Counted from the first letter of the stretch, positions 7,590 through 14,207 are shown. The stretch: 34,799 bases of DNA from Bacillota bacterium (GCA_023411715.1 JAEYOM010000059.1:1-34799); one strand, 5' to 3'. Program-made: numbers and translations. Notes: a model not told the origin generated them from the letters alone.

Positions 7590-8672
7590 ATGAAAAAAAT
7601 AATTTTGACTGGCGACAGACCTACCGGGAGGCTTCATATCGGTCATTATACAGGCTCTATCAAGCGGAGGGTCGAACTGCAGAATTCGGGGGCGTTTGAT
7701 GAGATATTCATCATGATTGCCGATGCCCAGGCACTCACCGATAATGCGGACAATCCGGAAAAAGTCCGTCAGAATATTGTCGAAGTGGCCTTGGACTATC
7801 TGGCATGCGGCATTGATCCTGCCAAGTCTACGCTTTTTGTACAATCTCAGATTCCGGAGCTTTGCGAATTGACCTATTATTATATGAATTTGGTGACCGT
7901 ATCACGGTTGCAGAGAAATCCTACCGTAAAGACGGAAATAAAAATGAGAAACTTCGAAGAGAGCATACCTGTAGGATTCTTTATCTATCCTGTCAGTCAG
8001 GCTGCGGACATAACCGCCTTTAAGGCAACAACAGTTCCCGTCGGTGAAGACCAGCTCCCAATGATAGAGCAAACTAAGGAAATAGTAAGGAAATTCAATT
8101 CAATATACAGCGAAGTCCTTGTCGAACCCGAAGCTTTACTGCCTGATAATAAAGCCAGCCTGAGACTTCCCGGAACTGATGGAAAGGCAAAGATGAGCAA
8201 GTCTCTGAATAACTGTATCTATTTATCGGATACGGCAGATGAAATAAAGAAAAAAGTCATGGGAATGTACACAGATCCGAATCATTTAAGAGGCGAAGAT
8301 CCCGGCAATATTGAAGGAAATCCTGTCTTTACTTATCTGGACGCCTTTTGCAGGGATGAACATTTTTTACGCTATCTGCCGGAATACAATAATTTGGACG
8401 AATTGAAAGAACATTATACCAGAGGCGGACTTGGCGACATAAAAGTAAAGAAGCTTCTAAATGCGGTTTTGCAGGAAGAACTTGAGCCTATCCGCATGAA
8501 AAGAAGAGAATTTGCGAGAGATATTCCGGAGGTTTACAATATCCTGCAAAAAGGAAGCCACAAGGCAAAAGAGATTGCTTCGAATACCCTGTCGGAGGTA
8601 AAAAGCGCAATGAAAATAAATTACTTCGAAGATAGGGAATTAATTGATGCTCAAGTTAAAAGGCTGGTTTGA
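7590..8672 (+). CDS. trpS: Tryptophanyl-tRNA synthetase
   Basis: This enzyme charges tRNA-Trp with tryptophan. The 360-residue class I synthetase has the HIGH motif in GRLHIGHY (13-20) and a canonical KMSKS at 201-205. The GDRPTGRLHIGHYTGS type of N terminus belongs to the TrpRS lineage common in lactic bacteria and Clostridia rather than the B. subtilis type; that assignment is from memory of family sequences. A GGAGGT ribosome site precedes the ATG. Expression is set by the upstream Trp T-box. The gene converges with ecfA1, with only 34 nt between stops. A second trpS elsewhere in the genome is possible because T-box-controlled and housekeeping copies can coexist. Confidence 0.95.
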   Translation: MKKIILTGDRPTGRLHIGHYTGSIKRRVELQNSGAFDEIFIMIADAQALTDNADNPEKVRQNIVEVALDYLACGIDPAKSTLFVQSQIPELCELTYYYMNLVTVSRLQRNPTVKTEIKMRNFEESIPVGFFIYPVSQAADITAFKATTVPVGEDQLPMIEQTKEIVRKFNSIYSEVLVEPEALLPDNKASLRLPGTDGKAKMSKSLNNCIYLSDTADEIKKKVMGMYTDPNHLRGEDPGNIEGNPVFTYLDAFCRDEHFLRYLPEYNNLDELKEHYTRGGLGDIKVKKLLNAVLQEELEPIRMKRREFARDIPEVYNILQKGSHKAKEIASNTLSEVKSAMKINYFEDRELIDAQVKRLV

Positions 8673-8706
8673 TGGAAAACCCAGCCGAATCATCAAGCAA
8701 AAAATT

Positions 8707-9576
8707 CTATTTAACCAGCCTCTGCTGCAGCAATTCGAGCGCCTCATCGACCGTCAGTATGTCCTGCGGCAGATCAAAACCGGATTTATTCAGCTCATAC
8801 ATCAGTTCAGTTACCTGTGGCACATCAAGTCCTAAGCTCTTGATCTTTTCCACGTCACGGAATACTTCCTTCGGAGTGCCGATCATCACGCACTTACCGG
8901 AATCGACGACCATTATCCTGTCTGCCTTTCCGGCCTCGTCCATATGGTGTGTGATGTGGACTATCGTTATGTTTTCTTCCTTGTTGAGCTTGCGCAGGAT
9001 ACGCATGACCTCCCGCCTTCCGACGGGGTCAAGCATTGCGGTAGCTTCGTCGAGTACGATGCACTTCGGTTTCATCGCCAGTATGCCGGCGATAGCTACA
9101 CGCTGCTTCTGTCCGCCCGATAGAAGATGCGGGGCGTGCTTTTTGAATTCAGTAAGGCCAATGGTTTCAAGCGCCTCATCGACACGCTGCCTGATCTCCA
9201 AAGGTGGAACACCGAGATTTTCGGGACCGAATGCCACATCCTCCTCGACGACCGTTCCTACTATCTGATTGTCGGGGTTCTGGAACACCATACCCGTTGA
9301 ACTGCGGATATCCCAGAGCAGCTCCTCCTTCATCGTATCAAAGCCGTTGACTATGACAGTGCCTTTTGCAGGCAGCAATAAAGCATTCATCAGCTTTGCA
9401 AGCGTTGACTTGCCCGAGCCGTTCCTGCCAAGTATCGCCAGGAACTCGCCTTCTTTTATTGACAGTTCGACATCCTTGAGCGCCTGTACATCGGGAAGCT
9501 CCTCCATGTGTGACCTATAGACATAACTGACGTCCCTTATCTCGATGATATTCTTATCCTCTGCCAATTTTTCCAC
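8707..9576 (-). CDS. ecfA1: ECF transporter ATPase EcfA1
   Basis: This is the second ATPase of the ECF vitamin/metal importer and heterodimerises with EcfA2. The 289-residue protein shows Walker A GRNGSGKST at 50-58, Q-loop Gln99, signature LSGGQ at 152-156, Walker B VLDEATA ending near 180 with Glu177, and H-loop His210. The likely start is the GTG at 9576, with GAGGA very close; a TTG at 9567 is an alternative. Upstream, a terminator after rplQ, three tandem repeats and a structured element separate it from the ribosomal operon. Downstream the order is broken by trpS and other genes, so ecfA1 appears to be expressed apart from ecfA2-ecfT. Confidence 0.94.
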   Translation of the reverse strand: MEKLAEDKNIIEIRDVSYVYRSHMEELPDVQALKDVELSIKEGEFLAILGRNGSGKSTLAKLMNALLLPAKGTVIVNGFDTMKEELLWDIRSSTGMVFQNPDNQIVGTVVEEDVAFGPENLGVPPLEIRQRVDEALETIGLTEFKKHAPHLLSGGQKQRVAIAGILAMKPKCIVLDEATAMLDPVGRREVMRILRKLNKEENITIVHITHHMDEAGKADRIMVVDSGKCVMIGTPKEVFRDVEKIKSLGLDVPQVTELMYELNKSGFDLPQDILTVDEALELLQQRLVK

Positions 9577-9598
9577 ATCCTCAATCTAGTTTTCATCT

Positions 9599-9618
9599 TA
9601 GACAGTTATATCTGTCTA
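9599..9618. promoter_or_regulatory. Perfect 7-bp dyad upstream of ecfA1
   Basis: TAGACAG and CTGTCTA are separated by 6 nt, 22 bp ahead of the ecfA1 start. It could be an operator or a small leader hairpin. No clear -35/-10 pair was found next to it. Confidence 0.4.
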
Positions 9619-9631
9619 CTGTTTCACAACT

Positions 9632-9790
9632 ACCTCCGATACAAGGAGTCATACGTAAGTAAAATTTTGCCTCCCGCTAGGAATCCTTCTGAGGAAAGTG
9701 CCGCTAGCCCAACCCTGAAGCGTCGACCCCGAGGCAGCTTTCCGATGCTATCAAAATTTTACTCGAGTATGACTCCTTGGGGAGGAGGTT
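9632..9790 (+). ncRNA. Candidate structured RNA element, copy B
   Basis: This is the second copy of the element at 534-697. The arms pair as CCTCC with GGAGG, CAAGGAGTCATAC with GTATGACTCCTTG, and AGTAAAATTTT with AAAATTTTACT. The core at 9669-9752 holds TAGGAAT, then GGAAAGTGCC pairing with GGCAGCTTTCC, then GATGCTATC. Compared with copy A, the core differs at about 7 of 75 positions, but the arms share almost no sequence while keeping full pairing. The core reads the same way on the plus strand here, that is, antisense to the flanking ecfA1 and rplQ genes. Either strand could be the functional one. I recognise no family. Confidence 0.55.
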
Positions 9791-9892
9791 TAGATACATT
9801 TTACTTAACCTACTCCCTTGGGGAGGAGGTTTCCATATATTTTACCCAAACCTAATCCCATTAGGGAGGAGGTTTCTTATAAAACAAAATTA
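9771..9892 (+). repeat. Three tandem units of about 41 bp with GGGAGGAGGTTT
   Basis: Units begin near 9772, 9812 and 9855. Each contains a short palindrome (CTCC-TTGG-GGAG, CTCCC-TTG-GGGAG, TCCC-ATTA-GGGA), then GGAGGTTT, an AT-rich stretch, and in the first two an AACCTA end that pairs with AGGTT. The first unit overlaps the right arm of structured copy B, so the array may have grown from that arm. Confidence 0.75.
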
Positions 9893-9922
9893 GGGATCGC
9901 CGAAATTAACGGCAAATCCCTA
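9879..9922 (-). terminator. Terminator of the ribosomal protein supercluster
   Basis: On the minus strand TAGGGAT and GCCG pair with CGGC and ATCCCTA (9922-9891), followed by ATTTTGTTTTAT (9890-9879). It lies 28 bp after the rplQ stop and should end the long operon before ecfA1. Confidence 0.85.
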
Positions 9923-9949
9923 CATTTTTATCCTGTGACCTGATATATC

Positions 9950-10477
9950 TTACTTCGTGAGCTCGATCAATACAGCCTCGGCTGCGTCGCCTCTCCTTGC
10001 GCCTAACTTATAGATCCTGGTGTAGCCGCCGCTTACGCCTTTGAACTTCGGACCAATCTCATCGAAGAGCTTGTCTACGACATTGACATTATTGCCTTTT
10101 TCGTCCTTGACTCTATAGATCCAGTTCATGGCCCTTCTTCTGGCATTAAGTCTGGTCGGCTTGTCAACCGCGACCATTTCGGTCTTGATTTCCCTGTCGA
10201 TTACTTCATACTTCTTGCCGTTTTTGGAAGTAGCTGACTTCATTATCTTCTTTCCCTTGCTGTCGAGCTTGGGGGCGCTGATTTTGATCTGCTTGGATGT
10301 AATATTGCCATCTTCCTTTATAGCCATAGCGATCAGCTTCTCAGCAATTGCCTGCACTTCCTTTGCCCTGGCTTCGGTAGTCTCTACCTTGCCGTTATTC
10401 AGCAAAGTCGTGACAAGGTTTTTCAGCATTGCCTTCCTCTGATCGGTAGCGCGTCCTAACTTCCTCTGTGTAGGCAT
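9950..10477 (-). CDS. rplQ: 50S ribosomal protein L17, with insertion
   Basis: L17 is a 50S subunit protein near the exit tunnel. The 175-residue product is longer than the usual 110-130. The N-terminal core (GRATDQRKAMLKNLV, about 8-22) and the C-terminal GGYTRIYKLGARRGDAAEA segment are normal. A Lys-rich, partly Gly/Ser block of about 50 residues (about 55-107) is inserted before NARRRAMNWIY. The frame is open and the flanks are conserved, so this is a genuine insertion rather than a frameshift. Some other Clostridia are known to have long L17 forms. It is the last gene of the supercluster, preceded by the repeated two-hairpin element at 10499-10602 and followed by a terminator. Confidence 0.96.
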   Translation of the reverse strand: MPTQRKLGRATDQRKAMLKNLVTTLLNNGKVETTEARAKEVQAIAEKLIAMAIKEDGNITSKQIKISAPKLDSKGKKIMKSATSKNGKKYEVIDREIKTEMVAVDKPTRLNARRRAMNWIYRVKDEKGNNVNVVDKLFDEIGPKFKGVSGGYTRIYKLGARRGDAAEAVLIELTK

Positions 10478-10498
10478 TATATTCTTACCTCCCTAACA

Positions 10499-10602
10499 TA
10501 TACAATGAAAAAATTAATCGGGATCATAGATTTTTTCACTTGTATTACCTTAATATTTTGCTGCAAAAGTCATGTATTCCTTATCCCTAACTCTTTTGCA
10601 GC
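10499..10602 (-). repeat. Two-hairpin intercistronic element, copy 1 (rpoA-rplQ gap)
   Basis: Read on the minus strand it has a hairpin with GCTGCAAAA/TTTTGCAGC arms and an AAGGAA loop. A linker with AATATTAAGG follows, then a second hairpin with ATACAA and TGAAAAAAT in one arm opposite ATTTTTTCA and TTGTAT, with a single bulged base (plus-strand letters). The copy at 19166-19254 has the same plan with compensating changes in hairpin arms. It sits immediately ahead of the rplQ ribosome site. Confidence 0.7.
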
Positions 10603-10611
10603 GTGAGTTTC

Positions 10612-11559
10612 TCATTCCTCGCTAGGAGCGAGTGACAATCCTAAAGCGTGAAGCTTCTGGAGCACTTCTTCAAGCGACTTTCTTCCCAGGTTTCTCACCT
10701 TCATCATGTCTTCTTCCGTCTTGTTGGTCAGATCCTCAACGGTATTGATACCGGCTCTCTTCAGGCAGTTGTATGATCTGACTGACAGGTCAAGTTCTTC
10801 TATAGTCATTTCGAGAACTTTTTCTTTCTTGGTCTCTTCCTTTTCAACCATAATTTCAGTATGTTTCGCATGGTCGGAAAGATCGATAAACAGGTTCAGG
10901 TGTTCGCTAAGGATCTTAGCTCCGAGACTGATGGCTTCATCCGGTTTGATACTGCCGTCTGTCCATACTTCTAGAGTAAGCTTGTCGTAATCCGTAACCT
11001 GGCCTACACGGGTGTTTTCCACCGTATAGTTCACTTTCTTTACAGGCGTATATATAGAATCAACAGGTATTATACCGATTGGCTGACCTGCCTGCTTGTT
11101 CTTTTCTGCCGGTATGTATCCTCTGTTCTTATTGAGCACCAATTCCATGTAGAATCTGCTCTCACCATTCAATGTGCAGATGTGTAGATCCGGGTTCAGT
11201 ATTTCAACGTCGGAATCCGTTTTGATATCTCCGGCTGTTACAGGACCTTCTCCATCAGCGTCGATGTAGACTATTTTGGGACCGTCGCTGTAAAGCTTCA
11301 TTGAAAGATTCTTGACGTTCAGGATTATCTCCGTAACATCTTCAACAACCCCCGGTACCGTCGAAAACTCGTGCAGTACGCCGTCGATCTTGATCGACGT
11401 GACTGCCACTCCCGGCAGGGACGACAGCAGTATCCTTCTCAGAGAATTACCCAACGTTATGCCATAGCCCCTCTCCAAAGGCTCTACGACAAACTTTCCA
11501 AAAGTATTGTCTTCAGTGGACTGTACACATTCAATTTTTGGTTTTTCTATTTCAATCAA
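10612..11559 (-). CDS. rpoA: RNA polymerase alpha subunit
   Basis: The alpha subunit dimerises to start RNA polymerase assembly, and its C-terminal domain contacts promoter DNA and activators. The product has 315 residues, the normal length, from a TTG at 11559. That start gives the family N terminus MIEIEKPKIECV and has GGGAGGG 7 nt upstream. The N-terminal assembly domain contains LERGYGITLGNSLRRILL. The C-terminal domain (about residues 245-315) holds LDLSVRSYNCLKRAGI and NLGRKSLEEV helices. TTG initiation for so abundant a protein is notable. It is flanked by long structured gaps on both sides. Confidence 0.97.
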   Translation of the reverse strand: MIEIEKPKIECVQSTEDNTFGKFVVEPLERGYGITLGNSLRRILLSSLPGVAVTSIKIDGVLHEFSTVPGVVEDVTEIILNVKNLSMKLYSDGPKIVYIDADGEGPVTAGDIKTDSDVEILNPDLHICTLNGESRFYMELVLNKNRGYIPAEKNKQAGQPIGIIPVDSIYTPVKKVNYTVENTRVGQVTDYDKLTLEVWTDGSIKPDEAISLGAKILSEHLNLFIDLSDHAKHTEIMVEKEETKKEKVLEMTIEELDLSVRSYNCLKRAGINTVEDLTNKTEEDMMKVRNLGRKSLEEVLQKLHALGLSLAPSEE

Positions 11560-11599
11560 CAAAAACCCTCCCTTAACTCGCAATTTTGTTTATATGAGG

Positions 11600-11730
11600 G
11601 CAACTGATTCGCAATCCTTATATCATATTCAGTACTTTTTCGTTAATACCCTGCTGCATTTTCTGCTGGGAAAGTCAGTTGCTGGTTCAGGCGGGGAGCG
11701 GAGGCTTTCCGCCCCGTCGGCCTTATGAAC
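11600..11730 (-). other. Structured rpsD-rpoA gap
   Basis: Two dyads fill this 190-nt gap. One has perfect 8-bp arms GCAACTGA (11600-11607) and TCAGTTGC (11675-11682). The other is a GC-rich stacked hairpin at 11685-11730 with GTTCA/TGAAC, GGGG/CCCC and CGGA/TCCG blocks. There is no U-tract, so it is not a standard terminator. It may be a processing site, stabiliser or ribosomal-protein target; this is inference. Confidence 0.5.
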
Positions 11731-11773
11731 TGGTTATTTCCTGTTGTAAGGTATCAATCAGCGTACTATCCTA

Positions 11774-12400
11774 TTACTTGGAATACAACTCGACGATGAG
11801 GTGTTCCTTGATCGGCAGATCAATATCTTCTCTTGCCGGTAATGAAACCACCTTGCCTTTAAGGTTCTCAGCGTCGAATTCAAGCCATTTCGGAACCACC
11901 TTGCCGCCTGCTATTTCTACAATGGATTTAGTCTTTTCGGAACCTTTGAATTTATCTGTAACTGCAATAACATCGCCAGGCTCTAAAAGTATCGAAGGTA
12001 TATTTACCTTCTTACCATTCACTGTAAAATGTGCATGTCTGACAAGCTGTCTTGCCTCCGGTCTTGACGTTGCAAGGCCAAGTCTGTAAACTACATTATC
12101 GAACCTGCTTTCGAGGATCTGCAGGAGGTTTTCACCGGTAATGCCTTTTCTCTTAACCGCCATTCCGAAGTAGCTTCTGAACTGGCTTTCGAGAATACCA
12201 TAAAATCTTCTTGCTTTTTGCTTTTCACGCAGCTGTATGCCATACTCAGACATTTTCTTCTTCTGCTGTCCATGCTGTCCCGGAGCGTATGCTCTCTTAG
12301 ACACCGAGCATTTGTTGGTATAGCACCTTTCACCTTTCAGAAAAAGCTTCTCGCCCTCTCTGCGGCAAAGCCTGCAAGATGCATCTGTATATCTTGCCAT
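11774..12400 (-). CDS. rpsD: 30S ribosomal protein S4
   Basis: S4 is a primary binder of 16S rRNA that nucleates assembly of the 30S body and acts as a translational repressor in several bacteria. The product has 208 residues, which is normal. The N terminus MARYTDASCRLCRREGEKL carries CRLC, and with Cys26 and Cys31 this gives a zinc-type N-terminal arrangement. The S4 RNA-binding domain lies at about 95-160 (SRFDNVVYRLGLATSRPEARQ region). It is encoded within the alpha operon, between rpsK and rpoA, unlike B. subtilis where rpsD stands alone. The long leaders nearby are plausible targets for S4 autoregulation. Confidence 0.97.
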   Translation of the reverse strand: MARYTDASCRLCRREGEKLFLKGERCYTNKCSVSKRAYAPGQHGQQKKKMSEYGIQLREKQKARRFYGILESQFRSYFGMAVKRKGITGENLLQILESRFDNVVYRLGLATSRPEARQLVRHAHFTVNGKKVNIPSILLEPGDVIAVTDKFKGSEKTKSIVEIAGGKVVPKWLEFDAENLKGKVVSLPAREDIDLPIKEHLIVELYSK

Positions 12401-12419
12401 CTATTCTAACACCTCCATA

Positions 12420-12824
12420 TTACACTCTTCTTCTCTTGGGTGGCCTGCATCCGTTATGTGGAATAGGCGTTACGTCCTTGATAAGGCTGACGTCGAGTCC
12501 GGCAGCCTGTAAAGCTCTGATAGCAGCTTCTCTTCCGGCGCCAGGTCCTTTTACGTAAACCTCTACTGTTTTCAGGCCATGCTCCATGGCAGCCTTTGAT
12601 GCAGTTTCTGCAGCCATCTGTGCGGCAAAAGGCGTACTCTTCCTGGAACCTCTGAAGCCCAGTCCGCCTGCACTTGCCCATGAAAGCGCATTTCCTGCAG
12701 TGTCCGTTATCGTTACGATAGTATTATTAAATGTTGAACGAATGTGCGCAGCTCCCCGTTCAATATTTTTACGTTCTCTTTTCTTCCTGGTAACTCTTTT
12801 AGTTGCGGCAGTTTTTGTTGCCAT
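12420..12824 (-). CDS. rpsK: 30S ribosomal protein S11
   Basis: S11 lies in the platform of the 30S subunit near the mRNA exit and the Shine-Dalgarno helix. The 134-residue product has a Lys/Arg-rich N-terminal tail (about 1-20). The conserved core includes AHIRSTFNNTIVTITD, and the C terminus is the typical IPHNGCRPPKRRRV. The ATG start has a good AGGAGG site. It sits between rpsM (18-nt gap) and rpsD (19-nt gap) as in most bacteria. Confidence 0.97.
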   Translation of the reverse strand: MATKTAATKRVTRKKRERKNIERGAAHIRSTFNNTIVTITDTAGNALSWASAGGLGFRGSRKSTPFAAQMAAETASKAAMEHGLKTVEVYVKGPGAGREAAIRALQAAGLDVSLIKDVTPIPHNGCRPPKRRRV

Positions 12825-12842
12825 CCGTCAGTCAACCTCCTT

Positions 12843-13220
12843 TTATACCGTTTTCTTTCTCTGTACGCCAACATTTTTCTTGGGACCCTTCCTGGTTCTC
12901 GCATTAGTCTTGGTCCTCTGGCCTCTGACAGGCAGACCCTGTCTATGCCTTCTGCCTCTGTAGCAGCCTATTTCAACCAATCTCTTGATATTGAGAGAAA
13001 CTTCTCTTCTAAGGTCGCCCTCGACCTTGTATTCCTTGTCGATGACTTCTCTGAGCCTGCTGATTTCATCGTCCGTCAGATCTCTGACCCTTGTGTCCGG
13101 GTTTACAGCAGTCTTCTTGAGAATTTCATTGGCTTTGCTTCTGCCTAAGCCAAAGATGTAAGTCAACCCAATTTCCACCCGTTTTTCCCTGGGCAGGTCC
13201 ACTCCGGCAATACGCGCCAT
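12843..13220 (-). CDS. rpsM: 30S ribosomal protein S13
   Basis: S13 is in the 30S head and contacts the 50S subunit and P-site tRNA. Starting at the ATG at 13220 gives 125 residues with the family N terminus MARIAGVDLPREKR; an in-frame upstream extension of 11 codons is not conserved. The helix-two-turn-helix region (LREVIDKEY) and the basic C terminus GQRTKTNARTRKGPKK are present. Upstream lies an unusually long gap of about 316 nt that carries its own promoter and hairpins, so rpsM-rpsK-rpsD-rpoA-rplQ may form a separately controlled alpha operon. Confidence 0.96.
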   Translation of the reverse strand: MARIAGVDLPREKRVEIGLTYIFGLGRSKANEILKKTAVNPDTRVRDLTDDEISRLREVIDKEYKVEGDLRREVSLNIKRLVEIGCYRGRRHRQGLPVRGQRTKTNARTRKGPKKNVGVQRKKTV

Positions 13221-13461
13221 CTCGTCAAACACCTCCAAATAAATTCCTTGCAAATAAAAAACTTATCAAATGATTTATTATTATCATTTCCATGGCAAAA
13301 TACTTCGGGCATAGTTTTTACAAAACTACATACCTTAAGTATGCAAGCCAGGTATTTATAATTAACACCCCGGATCATGTACGGCAGAGCCGACATGCAG
13401 CCGCTCCTGAGTGATCAATTCCTAGCCCGGGAAGGATAATTGATAATTGCTTGCAAATCAA
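13221..13461 (-). promoter_or_regulatory. Structured leader of the alpha operon
   Basis: About 240 nt between the candidate promoter and rpsM hold no gene. Hairpins seen are CATGT-CGGC with GCCG-ACATG at 13376-13397, CATAC with GTATG at about 13329-13343, and AAATGAT with ATCATTT at about 13267-13288. In E. coli the leader before rpsM binds S4 and represses the alpha operon. The position and presence of rpsD in this operon make a similar role plausible, but I did not identify the pseudoknot. Confidence 0.5.
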
Positions 13462-13467
13462 GCCAAA

Positions 13468-13496
13468 ATTATATCACATATTTATGTGCAAAACAA
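13468..13496 (-). promoter_or_regulatory. Internal promoter ahead of rpsM
   Basis: Minus strand: -35 TTGTTT (13496-13491), 17-nt spacer, perfect -10 TATAAT (13473-13468). It lies just downstream of rpmJ and inside a region flanked by inverted repeats (GGATAATTGATAATTG near 13434 and its near complement near 13514). Confidence 0.6.
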
Positions 13497-13536
13497 GGTT
13501 GTTCGCTAGAATTCAATTATCAATTTTCCATCCATA

Positions 13537-13650
13537 TCAACCCTGTTTCTGTTTGTGCTTCGGGTTCTCGCAAATAACCATGACCTTGCCTTTTCTCCTG
13601 ATTATCTTGCACTTCTCACACATTACTTTCACAGACGGTTTTACTTTCAT
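13537..13650 (-). CDS. rpmJ: 50S ribosomal protein L36, zinc-binding type
   Basis: This is a short ribosomal protein of 37 residues (MKVKPSVKVMCEKCK at the N terminus) that binds 23S rRNA. The zinc ligands CEKC (11-14), then Cys27 and His32, are all present, so it is the zinc-containing form. The ATG at 13650 is followed by the standard sequence to a TGA. It lies 47 nt after infA, as in most Clostridia, and is followed by the long gap before rpsM. Confidence 0.95.
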   Translation of the reverse strand: MKVKPSVKVMCEKCKIIRRKGKVMVICENPKHKQKQG

Positions 13651-13697
13651 TTTAAACCCTCCCAACGTTTTATTCTTTTACAATATCCTTCAGATGC

Positions 13698-13916
13698 TTA
13701 CTTTGCCCTCCATGTGATCCTTCCTCGCGTCAGATCATATGGCGATAATTCCAATGTGACCTTGTCACCCGGCAATATCCTTATGAAATTCATCCTAAGC
13801 TTGCCGGATATATGGGCAAGCACCTTGTGTCCGTTTTCGAGTTCCACCTGAAACATTGCATTCGGCAATGCTTCAACGATCTTTCCTTCAACTTCGATTA
13901 CATCGTCCTTTGACAA
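13698..13916 (-). CDS. infA: Translation initiation factor IF-1
   Basis: IF-1 occupies the ribosomal A site during initiation and helps IF-2 and IF-3. The 72-residue OB-fold protein has the typical sequence around VEALPNAMFQVELENGHKVL and ends in GRITWRAK. It begins with a TTG codon at 13916, preceded by GGAGG at a spacing of about 9 nt. It is part of the secY-adk-map-KOW-infA-rpmJ stretch common in Clostridia. Confidence 0.96.
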   Translation of the reverse strand: MSKDDVIEVEGKIVEALPNAMFQVELENGHKVLAHISGKLRMNFIRILPGDKVTLELSPYDLTRGRITWRAK

Positions 13917-13933
13917 ACCTCAAAACCTCCTTA

Positions 13934-14197
13934 TCAACTATCCAGTCCCGCCAGAGCCTTCCTTATTTCCGCATTTGTTATCCTGCCGCCGCTCTTTAGC
14001 TTTTCCTCAATGCCTTGCGCCCTTTCAGCTGTAATATTCAAATGCTTGATTCTCTTCCTCTTTGGGTTTTCCAACCTTCGAAGATCACCATCGCATATTT
14101 CAGCAAAGTGCTCATCAATCATCTTTATTACAACGAACCGTCCGCCGGCATCCCTGCCTGCCCTTGAAACTACGATCTGACCTAAAGCTATACTCAC
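13934..14197 (-). CDS. KOW-domain RNA-binding protein (L14e/L27e-like)
   Basis: This is a small protein of about 87 residues with an N-terminal KOW-like segment (LGQIVVSRAGRDAGGRFVV) resembling archaeal and eukaryotic L14e/L6e/L27e. Such genes are found between map and infA in many Clostridia and related Firmicutes. Their role is not well described; binding to ribosomal RNA is the usual inference. The second half is basic and probably helical (NPKRKRIKHLNI). The GTG at 14206 is only 1 nt after the map stop. The in-frame GTG at 14197, with GAGGTGAAG ahead of it, is the better start. Confidence 0.82.
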   Translation of the reverse strand: MSIALGQIVVSRAGRDAGGRFVVIKMIDEHFAEICDGDLRRLENPKRKRIKHLNITAERAQGIEEKLKSGGRITNAEIRKALAGLDS

Positions 14198-14207
14198 AAT
14201 CTTCACC

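Noticed and set aside
8654..8710. Possible shared terminator between trpS and ecfA1 (GGCTGG with CCAGCC)
   Set aside because: The stem is short with a long loop and no clear U-tract, and alternative pairing with the ecfA1 end is equally good, so it is not listed as a feature.
9632..9790. Copy B considered as a T-box or cobalamin, THF or c-di-GMP riboswitch upstream of ecfA1
   Set aside because: None of the conserved motifs of those families that I know is present on either strand.
9667..9855. Plus-strand open frame of 62 codons over copy B and the tandem repeats
   Set aside because: It is formed by the repeat sequence and a structured core shared with the other copy, which has a 1-nt length difference and does not keep the frame.
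10499..10602. Two-hairpin element considered as a rho-independent terminator pair
   Set aside because: The minus strand lacks a U-tract after either hairpin, and the downstream rplQ must be transcribed from the same operon.
11685..11730. GC-rich hairpin considered as a tRNA or intrinsic terminator
   Set aside because: No cloverleaf, anticodon stem or CCA-like end can be drawn, and neither strand has a U-tract after the stem.
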